Source of the DNA: Magnetospirillum fulvum
Lineage (GTDB): Bacteria > Pseudomonadota > Alphaproteobacteria > Rhodospirillales > Magnetospirillaceae
Reading direction: 5' to 3'
Assembly: GCF_900108475.1 (NCBI RefSeq)
Contig: NZ_FNWO01000001.1
Location: 243,557 to 307,556, forward strand
DNA: 64,000 nucleotides
The notes beneath the pieces were generated by a model. That model was not told where the DNA came from. It made no database searches and worked only from the letters and a program-made list of their open reading frames with translations. Shown here in pieces: positions 19,056-27,525 of this stretch. A program made the translations under genes and the position numbers. Numbering within the stretch: the stretch's first letter is position 1; the number at the start of each line of letters is the position of its first letter.

Positions 19056-19192
19056 AGCGCATTCCACTCAAACGAAGTCAGAGTGACATGCGCGACAAGC
19101 CCGAGCGGTGCTTGAGCCACGCTAGCCCCGGAGGGGCTGCGGCCTTAGGCAAAATCCTAGAGGCGATTCCATTTGAATGGAATCGCCTCTAG
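19053..19192. repeat. Palindrome-bounded intergenic element (MITE- or REP-like)
   Basis: Between rpe and the tRNA lies a roughly 140-base non-coding unit. Its right end is a near-perfect palindrome with 17-base arms (19157-19173 and 19176-19192) around a two-base centre. Its left part carries an imperfect dyad of GCGCATTCCACTC with GAGTGACATGCGC, and the middle has AGCCCC/GGGGCT. Both ends contain TCTAGAG-type sequence. Whether it is dispersed in the genome cannot be seen from one copy. Confidence 0.45.
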
Positions 19193-19297
19193 ACTCGGTC
19201 TTGCAATCGGCAGGAAAAGCGAAGAAAGCGTTTGCCAGGGTGCGGGAGTTGCGCTATTTTCCGCGCCTCCCCACCGACCAGGGGACGACATCCCTGC

Positions 19298-19387
19298 GGA
19301 GGGGTGGCAGAGTGGTCGAATGCGCCGGTCTCGAAAACCGGTATGGGTGCAAGCTCATCGTGGGTTCGAATCCCACCCCCTCCGCCA
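19298..19387 (+). tRNA. tRNA-Ser, anticodon CGA
   Basis: The 90-base cloverleaf has a GGAGGGG/CCCCTCC acceptor stem, an anticodon stem CCGGT/ACCGG around the loop CTCGAAA (anticodon CGA, reading UCG), the long variable arm expected of tRNA-Ser, a T-arm with GGTTCGAATCC, discriminator G and an encoded CCA end. Confidence 0.95.
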
Positions 19388-19390
19388 TCA

Positions 19391-19435
19391 AAAACGCCAA
19401 GCCATTATAATGGCTTGGCGTTTTTGTTTTTGAAC
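19391..19435 (+). terminator. Strong intrinsic terminator after tRNA-Ser
   Basis: A long inverted repeat (ACGCCAAGCCATTA, 19394-19407, with its complement at 19408-19421) is followed by TTTTTGTTTTTG. The A-rich left side means it could work in both directions and also stop the minus-strand chemotaxis transcript that ends at 19450. Confidence 0.9.
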
Positions 19436-19449
19436 ATCACATCCGGAGA

Positions 19450-20724
19450 TCAAAATAGCTCGATCGCGGAGACATCATTCTTGGACGTGGTTAAATCGTG
19501 CCTGTGGCTATTCGCAATCTGGGACAAGGCGTAGCATTCCACTTCTTCCAGCTTGGTCAGAAACCGCATATTCATGTCGTCCGGGGTGGCCGATGGGTGT
19601 TGAGCGATCTCGTCCAGCGTGCTCGTGATACCGGCCGAGATATGCTGGAAACAGGACACCAGCGCCTCCAGGCGCCGCTTGACGACGTCCTGGAACTGGA
19701 TCGAACCAATCATCTGCATGATCGGCGTCGATAACCGTTCGTTTTCCTGCTGCACCCGGGTCATTGTGTCGTGCTGTTGTTTGATCAGGATTTGCAAGGT
19801 CTCGGTCAATTCGCCGACCGCGTCGGAAATCACGACGAACCCCCTCTCTTCCTTAGCGACACGGTCGCCGACGATAGTGTTCATGCTGGTCTGGACCGCC
19901 TGATCCAACTGGGTGATACCCTCCCCGATGGCAACGGCGGCGCGGTCGGATTGCAGCGACAGTTCTTTGACCTCGGCGGCGACGACAGCGAATCCCTTAC
20001 CGGCCTCGCCCGCCCGCACCGCCTCGATCGTCGCATTGAGGGCGAGCATCCGGGTCTGCCGCGCGATGCCGCGCACCAACTTGACGGTGCTGCTGAGTTC
20101 GGCCACCACTTGACGGATGTCTTCCATCCCGGCTTTGACCTTGACCGAAGCCTCGGCCCGCTCGGTGGAGAACTCGGAAATCAGCGCCTGACTGCGGGCA
20201 AGCTGGGTCTCGGTCCGCTCGACCATCTGCACCATCCGCTCCCCCGACCCGGTCGCGGCGATAAAGGTCAGGAGTCCGTCCAGACCGTTCTGAACCTCCC
20301 GCAATTGCGTCATGAGATTGACGGCATTGACTTCGGTTTCATGGATGACCTCGGTGGTTTCCGTTTCCATGATTCTGGAGATTCTAGGGAAATAGGACAC
20401 TTTCTCTGAGAGGCATTGGCTGCACCGGAGTGGATCGAAATGAGGCTCGCCCGGGTCTGGCCCGCGGGGAACAGGGGGCGCGGCACTGTGGGGAGGGTCG
20501 TCGGCAGCCAGGACGAGCGACGGGGGACGCCTTAGACTGAGCAGGGCCGCCAGCGGGACCAGGATCGCCACCGTCACACGGATCGCGATGGCGCCCAGAC
20601 CCGGAAGCGGCGGCAGGAGAGAGAGAACCAGCTCGCCCAACAAAACGGCGAGAACGACCACAGCCGGTCCGGCCCACCGAAGGGACGAACCGGACACACC
20701 GGCACGGTACGGGGGCGGTCTCAT
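19450..20724 (-). CDS. Membrane-anchored methyl-accepting chemotaxis-type protein with C-terminal QFQD segment
   Basis: This 424-residue protein has two N-terminal membrane helices (about residues 15-60) with almost no periplasmic domain, a Cys pair (RCSQCL, near residue 100), and a long coiled coil with a receptor-type tip ([23 protein letters not shown]). Its C-terminal segment IQFQDVVKRRLEAL resembles the CheZ helix but lacks the key Gln, having Arg instead. A GGAAGGAG site supports the ATG at 20724; the upstream in-frame region overlaps the preceding gene. It is the last gene of the chemotaxis operon and probably signals to or scaffolds the local CheA. Confidence 0.8.
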   Translation of the reverse strand: MRPPPYRAGVSGSSLRWAGPAVVVLAVLLGELVLSLLPPLPGLGAIAIRVTVAILVPLAALLSLRRPPSLVLAADDPPHSAAPPVPRGPDPGEPHFDPLRCSQCLSEKVSYFPRISRIMETETTEVIHETEVNAVNLMTQLREVQNGLDGLLTFIAATGSGERMVQMVERTETQLARSQALISEFSTERAEASVKVKAGMEDIRQVVAELSSTVKLVRGIARQTRMLALNATIEAVRAGEAGKGFAVVAAEVKELSLQSDRAAVAIGEGITQLDQAVQTSMNTIVGDRVAKEERGFVVISDAVGELTETLQILIKQQHDTMTRVQQENERLSTPIMQMIGSIQFQDVVKRRLEALVSCFQHISAGITSTLDEIAQHPSATPDDMNMRFLTKLEEVECYALSQIANSHRHDLTTSKNDVSAIELF

Positions 20725-20767
20725 TCTACGCTCCTTCCCAATGTCCTGGCGGTGACGAGAGCGCGGC

Positions 20768-21478
20768 TCATCGCGGCTCATCCTCCCCGAAAAGCTCGAT
20801 CTTTGGGCCGGACGCCTCGAACAGGGCGGTTCCGGCGGCGGCATGGTGGTCGTGGCGCTGCGAGGTCATCACGGTGTCGTCGAGCGCCCGGTCGAATAAG
20901 TCCTTGAAGCGCGACGTGCGGTCGAGCGAGCGGCGGTCGCCCAGCAATCGGGCCAGTTCTTCCATATGTTCATCAAGCAACAGCGATAACCGCGCCAGAA
21001 ACGCGATCTGTTGCTGGGTGATGTCTTGGAACTGCAACCGCCCCAGCATTCCGATGATCGGCTGGGCGATGGCCTCGGCCTCGGCGTGGAACGAGGCAGA
21101 CTGGCCGCCCGTTCCCGTATGGGCCGCCATCAGCGCAGCGATCCGCTGATCGATCTCGGCCAAGCCAGCGGCGATCGCCAGAGAGGCCTCCTCGCTGGTG
21201 CCAGCGATGCGGTCGCCCTGGTCGCGCAGCAGGCGGGTGAAGGCGCGGTATTGCACCAGTTCGTCGGCGACACGGAACAATTTGGCCTGGGCCTGCCGCC
21301 TGACCGCCTCGGCCCCGCGACGGCACCCGACAGCGAAGAGAGCGGCGGCAGTGGCACCGCCGAGCAACGGTGCGGCAAACCCCAAGGCGTGAAGGATCAG
21401 CGCACAGAGGCAGCCGATCGCGACGGCGGTTCCGGTGTTTGCGGTGCTGAACGCCTCGTTCATGCTGTCTACAATCAC
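20768..21478 (-). CDS. Membrane-anchored protein with a CheZ-like phosphatase motif
   Basis: This 236-residue protein has a hydrophobic hairpin at residues 16-50, then a largely helical cytosolic domain. Residues 149-160 read QFQDITQQQIAF, giving the D-x-T-x-Q pattern (Asp152, Gln156) that CheZ uses to dephosphorylate CheY. The rest does not look like a full CheZ. It may be a membrane-tethered CheY phosphatase. The GTG start at 21478 overlaps the response regulator stop by four bases, tying the two together. The function is an inference from motif plus context. Confidence 0.6.
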   Translation of the reverse strand: MIVDSMNEAFSTANTGTAVAIGCLCALILHALGFAAPLLGGATAAALFAVGCRRGAEAVRRQAQAKLFRVADELVQYRAFTRLLRDQGDRIAGTSEEASLAIAAGLAEIDQRIAALMAAHTGTGGQSASFHAEAEAIAQPIIGMLGRLQFQDITQQQIAFLARLSLLLDEHMEELARLLGDRRSLDRTSRFKDLFDRALDDTVMTSQRHDHHAAAGTALFEASGPKIELFGEDEPR

Positions 21479-21849
21479 CCGTTGGGAAGGATCTGTTTTA
21501 CGACCTTCAGCAGATCGTCCGGCTGTACCGGCTTGACCAACCAGCCGGTCGCCTTGGCGGCGCGGGCCTCGTCGCGCTTCGATTGCTGCGATTCGGTGCT
21601 GACCACCAGGATGGGGGTGAACTGGAAACCGGCCATGGTGCGAACCTTGCGGATGAGGTCGATGCCGCTGATTCCCGGCATATGGATGTCGGTGATAAGC
21701 AACCCCGGTTTCAGCCCCTTTTCCAATTGGGCGAGGGCATCCTCGCCGCTCTTGGCCGTGGCGATGGTGAATCCGGCCTTATGCAGGATTGCTTCCATGC
21801 TCATCAGCACGGTGGCGGAATCGTCGATCAGAAAAATGGTTGTCGTCAT
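21475..21849 (-). CDS. CheY-like single-domain response regulator (distal)
   Basis: This 124-residue receiver domain has acidic pair DD in FLIDDSATVL, phosphoacceptor Asp in LLITDIHMPG, Thr/Ser in VVSTES, and Lys in LVKPVQPDD. It has no output domain, so it acts by protein interaction when phosphorylated by the CheA at 22221. The start at 21849 directly precedes the receiver fold; an in-frame extension upstream lacks support. It is coupled to the CheZ-motif protein downstream, which suggests that pair as substrate and phosphatase. Confidence 0.88.
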   Translation of the reverse strand: MTTTIFLIDDSATVLMSMEAILHKAGFTIATAKSGEDALAQLEKGLKPGLLITDIHMPGISGIDLIRKVRTMAGFQFTPILVVSTESQQSKRDEARAAKATGWLVKPVQPDDLLKVVKQILPNG

Positions 21850-21973
21850 GCGGAAGCCCCTTACTAAGAAAGCGGCGACGGCAGGGAGCACAGAGGCGGC
21901 TACGCGTCGGCAAAACGAAATTGGTCCGCCGAGCCCAAACAGAGGCGGACGGCGAAGCGGGCGGGATTTCCTC

Positions 21974-22219
21974 TCACCGGCCCCCCTGGTTCAGAAGCGG
22001 AGTCAGCCAGCGGGCGAGGAAAGCCTCCTCTGGCCAGGAGACGATGGATGGCTGGAGCGCCAGCAGCACCTGGAGCGAAGCGGTGTGGATATGGGTGCAG
22101 TGCATCAGCGCCACCCGCGCCGCGGGGGTGGCCTGAAGCGCTTCGAGCAGCGGCAGGGCATCCTCGACGGTGCAAGTGCCCTTGATGGTGACCTCGGTCT
22201 TGCTGACGTGAATCGGCAT
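21974..22219 (-). CDS. Short STAS-like protein
   Basis: This 81-residue protein starts with a beta-strand/helix pattern (SKTEVTIKGTCTVEDALPLLEAL) and ends with LLALQPSIVSWPEEAFLARWL, reminiscent of STAS domains of anti-sigma-factor antagonists. No classic phosphorylatable Ser motif is obvious; MHCTHIHTASLQVLLAL occupies that position. It starts one base after the cheA stop, with an AGGAG site inside cheA, so it is made with CheA. Its role in the pathway is unknown. Confidence 0.6.
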   Translation of the reverse strand: MPIHVSKTEVTIKGTCTVEDALPLLEALQATPAARVALMHCTHIHTASLQVLLALQPSIVSWPEEAFLARWLTPLLNQGGR

Positions 22220-22220
22220 C

Positions 22221-24503
22221 TCAAAGCAACTCCTTGAGGTTGAGCACCAGCAACACCCGTCCATCGCCCAACAGCGCCGTTCCGGAATAATTGGGCAGGC
22301 CGGCAAGGATGCCGTCGAACGGCTTTAGGATGATGTCCATACCTTCGCGGAAGTGATCGACCACCAGACCAGTCAGAGTGTTGCCGATGCGGACCACCAG
22401 CACGGCGTCCTCTTCGGTCGGGTCGCCGAACCAGACATTGCGTTCAAGACCGAGCAGGGTGTCGAGCCGCAACAGCGGCACGATGGTGTCGCGCAGCACG
22501 AAGGCTTCCGACTGTTTGATATGGCGGATGCTGTCGCGCGGGATGCGAACGGTCTCGGCGATGTGGTCCATCGGAATCCCGAACAGCATGCCGCCACCGG
22601 CCTCGACCATCATCACCCGCGTCACCGCCATGCTGAGCGGCAGCGAGAGGCGGACGGTTGTTCCTTCGCCTTTGACCGAGGAAAGCGAGACCGAGCCGTT
22701 GGCCTTCTCCACCGTGGACACCACCACATCCATCCCGACGCCGCGTCCCGACAGATCGGACACCTGACCGGCGGTGGAAAAACCGGGCAGGAACACCAGA
22801 TTCACCGCGTCCTGATCGGTCAATCCCGCCGCCCGCTCGGCATCAATGACGCCCTTGGCGACGGCGGCGGCGCGGATCTTGACCGGATCGATACCACGTC
22901 CGTCGTCGCTGACCTCGATCACCACCTGATCGCCTTCTTGGAAGGCCTTGAGCAGCACCCGCGCTTCGACCGGCTTGCCCTGGGCTTCCCGTTCATCGGG
23001 GGTCTCGATGCCGTGGTCGAGGGCGTTCCGGATAATGTGCAGCAACGGGTCGCCCAGCATTTCGACGATAGTTTTGTCGGCGGCGGTGTCTTCGCCCTCG
23101 ATCACCAGATCGATCCGTTTGCCCAGCTTGCGGGCGATGTCGCGCACCAGACGGGGGAAGCGTTCGAACACCTCGGAGACCGGCAGCATCCGCACCGCCA
23201 TGATCGCCGCCTGCATCTCTTGAGCCAGCCGATCGACCACGGCGAAGAGATCCTTGATCTCGCGGCTCATCTCGCGTGAGCCGTAGACCTCTTCGGCCCG
23301 TCGGGCCAGGAAAGGAAGGCTGTTCTTCGACACCACCAATTCGCCGATCAGGTTCATCAGGGAGTCAATTTTGGCCTGATCGACCTTGAGCACCCGGCTC
23401 GCGTGACGCAGATCGGGAGAGGACAGAACCGAGCCCTCGGCGGCGGCAAGCCCTTTGGCAGCCGCGTCCACTTTCACCTCGGGTCGGGCATCAAGCAGAC
23501 GGGCGAGAACGGCGAGGAGCGGAGCAGTGTCCCCGCTCGTCTCTGTCGCCCGTACCGCCTCGCGCCAATCCGTTGTTTCTTGCCCGGCGGCATGAAGGAC
23601 GTTTTCCACGGTGCGAGCCACCGAGGTGAGACGGCTTGGCAAATCGTCGCCCGCAGGCAGTTCCAAGATGACCCGCTGTCCGTCGAGAATCGACGCAACG
23701 GCGGGGGACAACCCTGTCTCGGCCACAGCAAGCAGATGCGGAGCCACTGCGGTCAGCGCCACCTGCTCGATGACGTAACGAAACAGGTGCTCGATCTCTG
23801 CCCGCGACGCGGTGGTGAGCGCCCGGAAGCGCAGCAGGCAGCAATAGGGATCGAGGGCCTCGGCGGCGGGCCAGTCGCGGCGGGGCTCCATGGCGAGCGC
23901 CAACAGGCCGGGCACCTGGCGAAACAGCGCGGCCGGGTCTTCGCCGCTAAAGAAACAATCCTCGGCGGGCAGGTATTCCAGCGCCAGGATGTCCGCCCCC
24001 GACAAAGCGGCGCGGAGGGCGGCGAGACGCTCTGCCGCAGGCACGGCGGGAAGCCACTCGATCGAAGACAGGATTTCGGCCCGAAGCGGAACCACCGCCG
24101 CGCCCGCCTCTAAATCTTGGGGCAAGGCCGTCCGGAGTCTGGCGGTGATATCGCGCGAGACGCCATCGGCACCATCGGGCAAGGCACCAATGGCATCAAT
24201 CGAATCAACCCAGGCGCTGACCTGATCGAGGGCGTCGAGCAGCAGATCGACCAGTTCAGACGAAAGCGCGAGTTGTCCGGCCCGTACTGCGCTCAGCAGA
24301 TCCTCACCAGCATGGACCAGCTTGGTGAAGGCAGGAAAGTCGAACAGTCCGACCGAGCCTTTGAGCGTGTGGACGGCGCGGAACACCTCGTTGATCGCCG
24401 CCTCGTCGTCCGGACTCTTCTCAAGCCGCAACAGGCAGGTGGCGGCGGCCTGCAACAGGTCGCGGGCCTCGGAGACAAAACGGACGAGCAGCGGGGTCGT
24501 CAT
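22221..24503 (-). CDS. cheA: Chemotaxis histidine kinase CheA
   Basis: This 760-residue kinase has an N-terminal histidine phosphotransfer domain (His45 in AVHTLKGS), a long linker (about residues 130-370), and the dimerisation segment IDSLMNLIGELVVSKNSL. The HATPase N box is HIIRNALDHGIETPDER, with DDGRGID and GFSTAGQVSDLSGRGVGMDVV, and a C-terminal CheW-like regulatory domain follows. It phosphorylates the CheY-like proteins and CheB encoded in the same operon. Its start overlaps the preceding response regulator (ATGA). Confidence 0.95.
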   Translation of the reverse strand: MTTPLLVRFVSEARDLLQAAATCLLRLEKSPDDEAAINEVFRAVHTLKGSVGLFDFPAFTKLVHAGEDLLSAVRAGQLALSSELVDLLLDALDQVSAWVDSIDAIGALPDGADGVSRDITARLRTALPQDLEAGAAVVPLRAEILSSIEWLPAVPAAERLAALRAALSGADILALEYLPAEDCFFSGEDPAALFRQVPGLLALAMEPRRDWPAAEALDPYCCLLRFRALTTASRAEIEHLFRYVIEQVALTAVAPHLLAVAETGLSPAVASILDGQRVILELPAGDDLPSRLTSVARTVENVLHAAGQETTDWREAVRATETSGDTAPLLAVLARLLDARPEVKVDAAAKGLAAAEGSVLSSPDLRHASRVLKVDQAKIDSLMNLIGELVVSKNSLPFLARRAEEVYGSREMSREIKDLFAVVDRLAQEMQAAIMAVRMLPVSEVFERFPRLVRDIARKLGKRIDLVIEGEDTAADKTIVEMLGDPLLHIIRNALDHGIETPDEREAQGKPVEARVLLKAFQEGDQVVIEVSDDGRGIDPVKIRAAAVAKGVIDAERAAGLTDQDAVNLVFLPGFSTAGQVSDLSGRGVGMDVVVSTVEKANGSVSLSSVKGEGTTVRLSLPLSMAVTRVMMVEAGGGMLFGIPMDHIAETVRIPRDSIRHIKQSEAFVLRDTIVPLLRLDTLLGLERNVWFGDPTEEDAVLVVRIGNTLTGLVVDHFREGMDIILKPFDGILAGLPNYSGTALLGDGRVLLVLNLKELL

Positions 24504-24907
24504 GCCGGGACTCCCGCCATCAAATGCGCCACCTCGACGAGCGTTTCCGGCGTCACCGGCTTGACGAGGTAGTAATTGGCCCCGGCCTGATAGGCCTTGA
24601 GCGTGTCTGAATCCTTCGATTCGGTGCTGATCGTCACCGCCGGAACCCCCATCGTGGCACCATCGCGGCGAATGGCGCGGAGCATGGAAAGTCCGTCCAT
24701 CTTCGGCATGTTGATATCGACGATAAGGAGGTCGAAGGGGCGGGCCAGCACCTTCTCATAGCCCTCGAGGCCGTTGGTCGCCTCCTCGACAACGAAGCCA
24801 GCGGCTTCGAGAACGGTGCGGTAGAACAGCCGCATGGTGATGCCGTCGTCGATCACCAGGATTCGGGCGGCGGTGGCGATGGTCCGGGGCTTGAGGAACA
24901 ATGTCAT
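24500..24907 (-). CDS. cheY: CheY-like single-domain response regulator (proximal)
   Basis: This 135-residue receiver domain has ILVIDDGITMR (acidic pair), LLIVDINMPKMDG (phosphoacceptor), ISTES and YLVKPVTPET. About 14 residues precede the fold. It is located directly upstream of and overlapping cheA, and is the likely primary output of this pathway. Motor or non-flagellar output cannot be told from sequence. Confidence 0.9.
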   Translation of the reverse strand: MTLFLKPRTIATAARILVIDDGITMRLFYRTVLEAAGFVVEEATNGLEGYEKVLARPFDLLIVDINMPKMDGLSMLRAIRRDGATMGVPAVTISTESKDSDTLKAYQAGANYYLVKPVTPETLVEVAHLMAGVPA

Positions 24908-24912
24908 GGCGC

Positions 24913-25782
24913 TTATTCCTCGGGCTTTTGGTAGACGATGGTGTCACCGAATTTGCGCGGCACGAACAGCGAGGTCATCCGGCTCATGCTCTCGGAATGG
25001 CCGAGGCAGATATACCCGCCGGGAGACATGGTTTCGTAAAACATCTCCACCGCCTCGCGCCGGGCGATATCGTCGAAATAGATCAACAGGTTGCGGCAGA
25101 AGATAATGTCGATGTCCGTGTATTTCCGGGTCTGCATCGGATCAACGATATTGATCAGGGAAAAATCAATGGAGCCGCGCAGTTCATCACAAATCCGATA
25201 ACTTCCCTCTCCGGTGCTGACGAAATATCGTGACAGCAGGGCGGGCGGAACCCGGGCCAGCGACCGGGCACCGAACAGCCCGGCACGGGCCTCGGCGAGG
25301 ATCTTGCTGTCGATGTCGGAGGCGTAGATCTCGATATCCCACTGGTCGGCCTGATCCCACTTCTCAAGAATGTTGATCGCAATCGAATAAGGCTCCTCCC
25401 CCGACGAACAGGGCACCGACCAGATCTTGATCGGTTTAGTGGCCCGTCTCGTCCTGGCGAGGTTGGGGAGCATGCTCTTGACCAGCGCCTCGAACTGGTA
25501 GTCCTCGCGGAAGAAGTAGGTTTCGTTGACGGTCATCGCGTTGACCAGGAACTGCAACTCCTCACCGGACCCCTGGAAGCGAATGAAGGTAAAATAGTCC
25601 CGAAAGTTTTCTGAATTCGTCTTGTTCATACGGTCGATGATACGGCGATCGACGTAATACTTTTTTGATTGATGATAGTTAATGCCCGTTTTGCGATAGA
25701 AAAATTCGCAAAATTTAGCGAACTCTTCATTGCTTATCGTTATTTGATTTATTACCGCACGCGGCGCATGAGTCATCGTCAT
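24913..25782 (-). CDS. cheR: Chemotaxis protein methyltransferase CheR
   Basis: This 289-residue enzyme has the CheR N-terminal helical domain (FAKFCEFFYRKTGINYHQSK) and a SAM-binding domain with SVPCSSGEEPYSIAI, IYASDIDSKILAEARAG and DIIFCRNLLIYFD. It methylates receptor glutamates, presumably on the receptor at 29161, opposite to CheB. No TPR extension is present. The start overlaps the HEAT-repeat gene stop (ATGA). Confidence 0.95.
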   Translation of the reverse strand: MTMTHAPRAVINQITISNEEFAKFCEFFYRKTGINYHQSKKYYVDRRIIDRMNKTNSENFRDYFTFIRFQGSGEELQFLVNAMTVNETYFFREDYQFEALVKSMLPNLARTRRATKPIKIWSVPCSSGEEPYSIAINILEKWDQADQWDIEIYASDIDSKILAEARAGLFGARSLARVPPALLSRYFVSTGEGSYRICDELRGSIDFSLINIVDPMQTRKYTDIDIIFCRNLLIYFDDIARREAVEMFYETMSPGGYICLGHSESMSRMTSLFVPRKFGDTIVYQKPEE

Positions 25783-26402
25783 TGCCCCCGGATTCGACGG
25801 GTCGCGGTGTCGATCGCGAAGGACATGAAGGTCTCTGAGGCAAAGCGGGCGCGAAGTGTGTCGAGATCGGCCAGCGCCTCGCTATCGCCGATTTCCGCCA
25901 GCGCATCGACGGCAGCGGCGCAGACATTGATGTGCGGTTCCTCCCGGATCAACTCGGCCAGCCAGCCCGGAACATCGGCATGGCGGAGCGCGCCCAAGAT
26001 GTTGACGGCAAAGATACGGACGTCGCTGTCGGGGTCATTCAGCAGGGTCCGCAGGTGCAGAGCGGCGGAATCCGGCATTTCCTGCAACGCTTCGATCACG
26101 GCGGTCCGTAAGGGCACGTCGTCGCTCCGCAACAAAGCGGCGAGGCGGGCGGCAATTGCCGGATTCTGTATTTTGATCAAGGTGGTCAGGATCATCGCCC
26201 GCACGCTGGGGGCCGGCTCGATTTCCAGGCGGTTGCACAATGCCGTCGCCGCTTCGGGATAGGCGGCAAGGGCGCGGGCGGCAGCCCGGCGTGGCCCCGG
26301 ATCGTCCGAGGCCAGATCGGCCAGCAGCTTGGGCTGGAGCGGGCAAACGGCCGGGTCTCGACCGAGGCCATCGTCCGGGACGTTACCTTTGACCAGTCCC
26401 AT
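25779..26402 (-). CDS. HEAT-repeat (PBS lyase-like) scaffold protein in the che operon
   Basis: This 207-residue all-helical protein is made of about five HEAT-like repeats, recognisable by the recurring pattern of D-x-x-V/L-R-x-x-A-V/L (for example DPDSDVRIFAVNILGAL). It has no catalytic motif. Its start lies 20 bases inside the end of cheB and its stop overlaps cheR, so it is translated with both. It may be an adaptor between CheB, CheR and the receptor. Confidence 0.85.
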   Translation of the reverse strand: MGLVKGNVPDDGLGRDPAVCPLQPKLLADLASDDPGPRRAAARALAAYPEAATALCNRLEIEPAPSVRAMILTTLIKIQNPAIAARLAALLRSDDVPLRTAVIEALQEMPDSAALHLRTLLNDPDSDVRIFAVNILGALRHADVPGWLAELIREEPHINVCAAAVDALAEIGDSEALADLDTLRARFASETFMSFAIDTATRRIRGQ

Positions 26403-27501
26403 GTCGTGCCTCCTTCATTCCCGAGAGCCAGCTCGACACTTGACCGGCGATCCGGTCGGCAGGCAGCACCAGCGTGGCCCCGCCGCGCTTTACCAGTTCA
26501 CCCGGCATGCCAAAGATGATGCTGGTTGCCTCGTCCTGGGCGATGGTGCGGCCGCCGCGCCGCTTCACCTCGGTCATTTCAGCGGCACCGTCATCGCCCA
26601 TGCCGGTCAGCAAGATGCCGATGATCCGTTCAGGCGGCAGCGCGTGCCGTGCGCTTTCCACCATCCGTGCCACGCTGGGGTGCCAGAGATATTGCTCGCC
26701 AGCCGGCATCGGGTTGACGATATACCGGGTCGCGCGCTTGCCGATCACCACGTCGGCGTCGCCCTTGGCAATGTAAATCACGCCGGGTTCGAGCGGCATC
26801 TGCGACGAGGCTTCGATCACGGTCAGCGCGCAAATGTCGTTAAGACGGCGGGCGAAGACCGAGGTGAAGCTGCCCGGCATGTGCTGGGCCACCACCACCG
26901 GCCAGGGGAAGTCGGCGGGAAGTCGGGGCAGCACGTCCTCGAGGGTGCCCGGCCCGCCGGTCGATACCCCGATCAGCACCACCCCCATCTCGCTGGGCCC
27001 AAGCGGCGTGAGCGCGGCCTCCGCGTGACGGCGCTCCTCGCGCTTGGCCTCGACAACCCGGCCACTGGTGGCCCGCAGCCGACCGGACAGCCCGATCGAG
27101 CGGCGGACCCGTGCCCGGGCGGCGGCGGTCACTTTGGCGACAATCTCCTGTTCGACCCGCGCGATGTTGAGCGAAATGGTTCCATCCGGCTTGTGGATGA
27201 AATCGACCGCGCCCAGTGCCAGCGCCTCGAAGGTGACCTCGGCCCCCTGCTCGGTCAGCGACGACACCATCACCACCGGCTTCGGGCGTGTCGCCATGAT
27301 CCGGGACAGACAGGTGAGTCCGTCCATTTCGGGCATGTTGATATCAAGCGTGATGACATCGGGATCGAAACTCTCCAGCGCAGCCAGGGCTTCGGTGCCG
27401 TTGCGTGCCATCTCGACCTCGAAGCCGGCACGAGCTTCGAGGATTTCCTTCAGGTGGCGGCGCATCAATGCCGAATCATCGACGATCAGAACCTTGGTCA
27501 T
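26383..27501 (-). CDS. cheB: Chemotaxis glutamate methylesterase/deamidase CheB
   Basis: This 372-residue protein has an N-terminal receiver (VLIVDDSALMRR, ITLDINMPEMDG, HKPDG) and a C-terminal methylesterase domain. The likely Ser-His-Asp triad is in IGVSTGGP, VAQHMPG and LTGMGDDGA. It removes receptor methyl groups or deamidates Gln, countering CheR. It lies between the triple-CheW gene and the HEAT gene. Confidence 0.95.
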   Translation of the reverse strand: MTKVLIVDDSALMRRHLKEILEARAGFEVEMARNGTEALAALESFDPDVITLDINMPEMDGLTCLSRIMATRPKPVVMVSSLTEQGAEVTFEALALGAVDFIHKPDGTISLNIARVEQEIVAKVTAAARARVRRSIGLSGRLRATSGRVVEAKREERRHAEAALTPLGPSEMGVVLIGVSTGGPGTLEDVLPRLPADFPWPVVVAQHMPGSFTSVFARRLNDICALTVIEASSQMPLEPGVIYIAKGDADVVIGKRATRYIVNPMPAGEQYLWHPSVARMVESARHALPPERIIGILLTGMGDDGAAEMTEVKRRGGRTIAQDEATSIIFGMPGELVKRGGATLVLPADRIAGQVSSWLSGMKEARHGTGQR

Positions 27502-27525
27502 ACCTGTTTCCTCGCGCCGGGGCCG

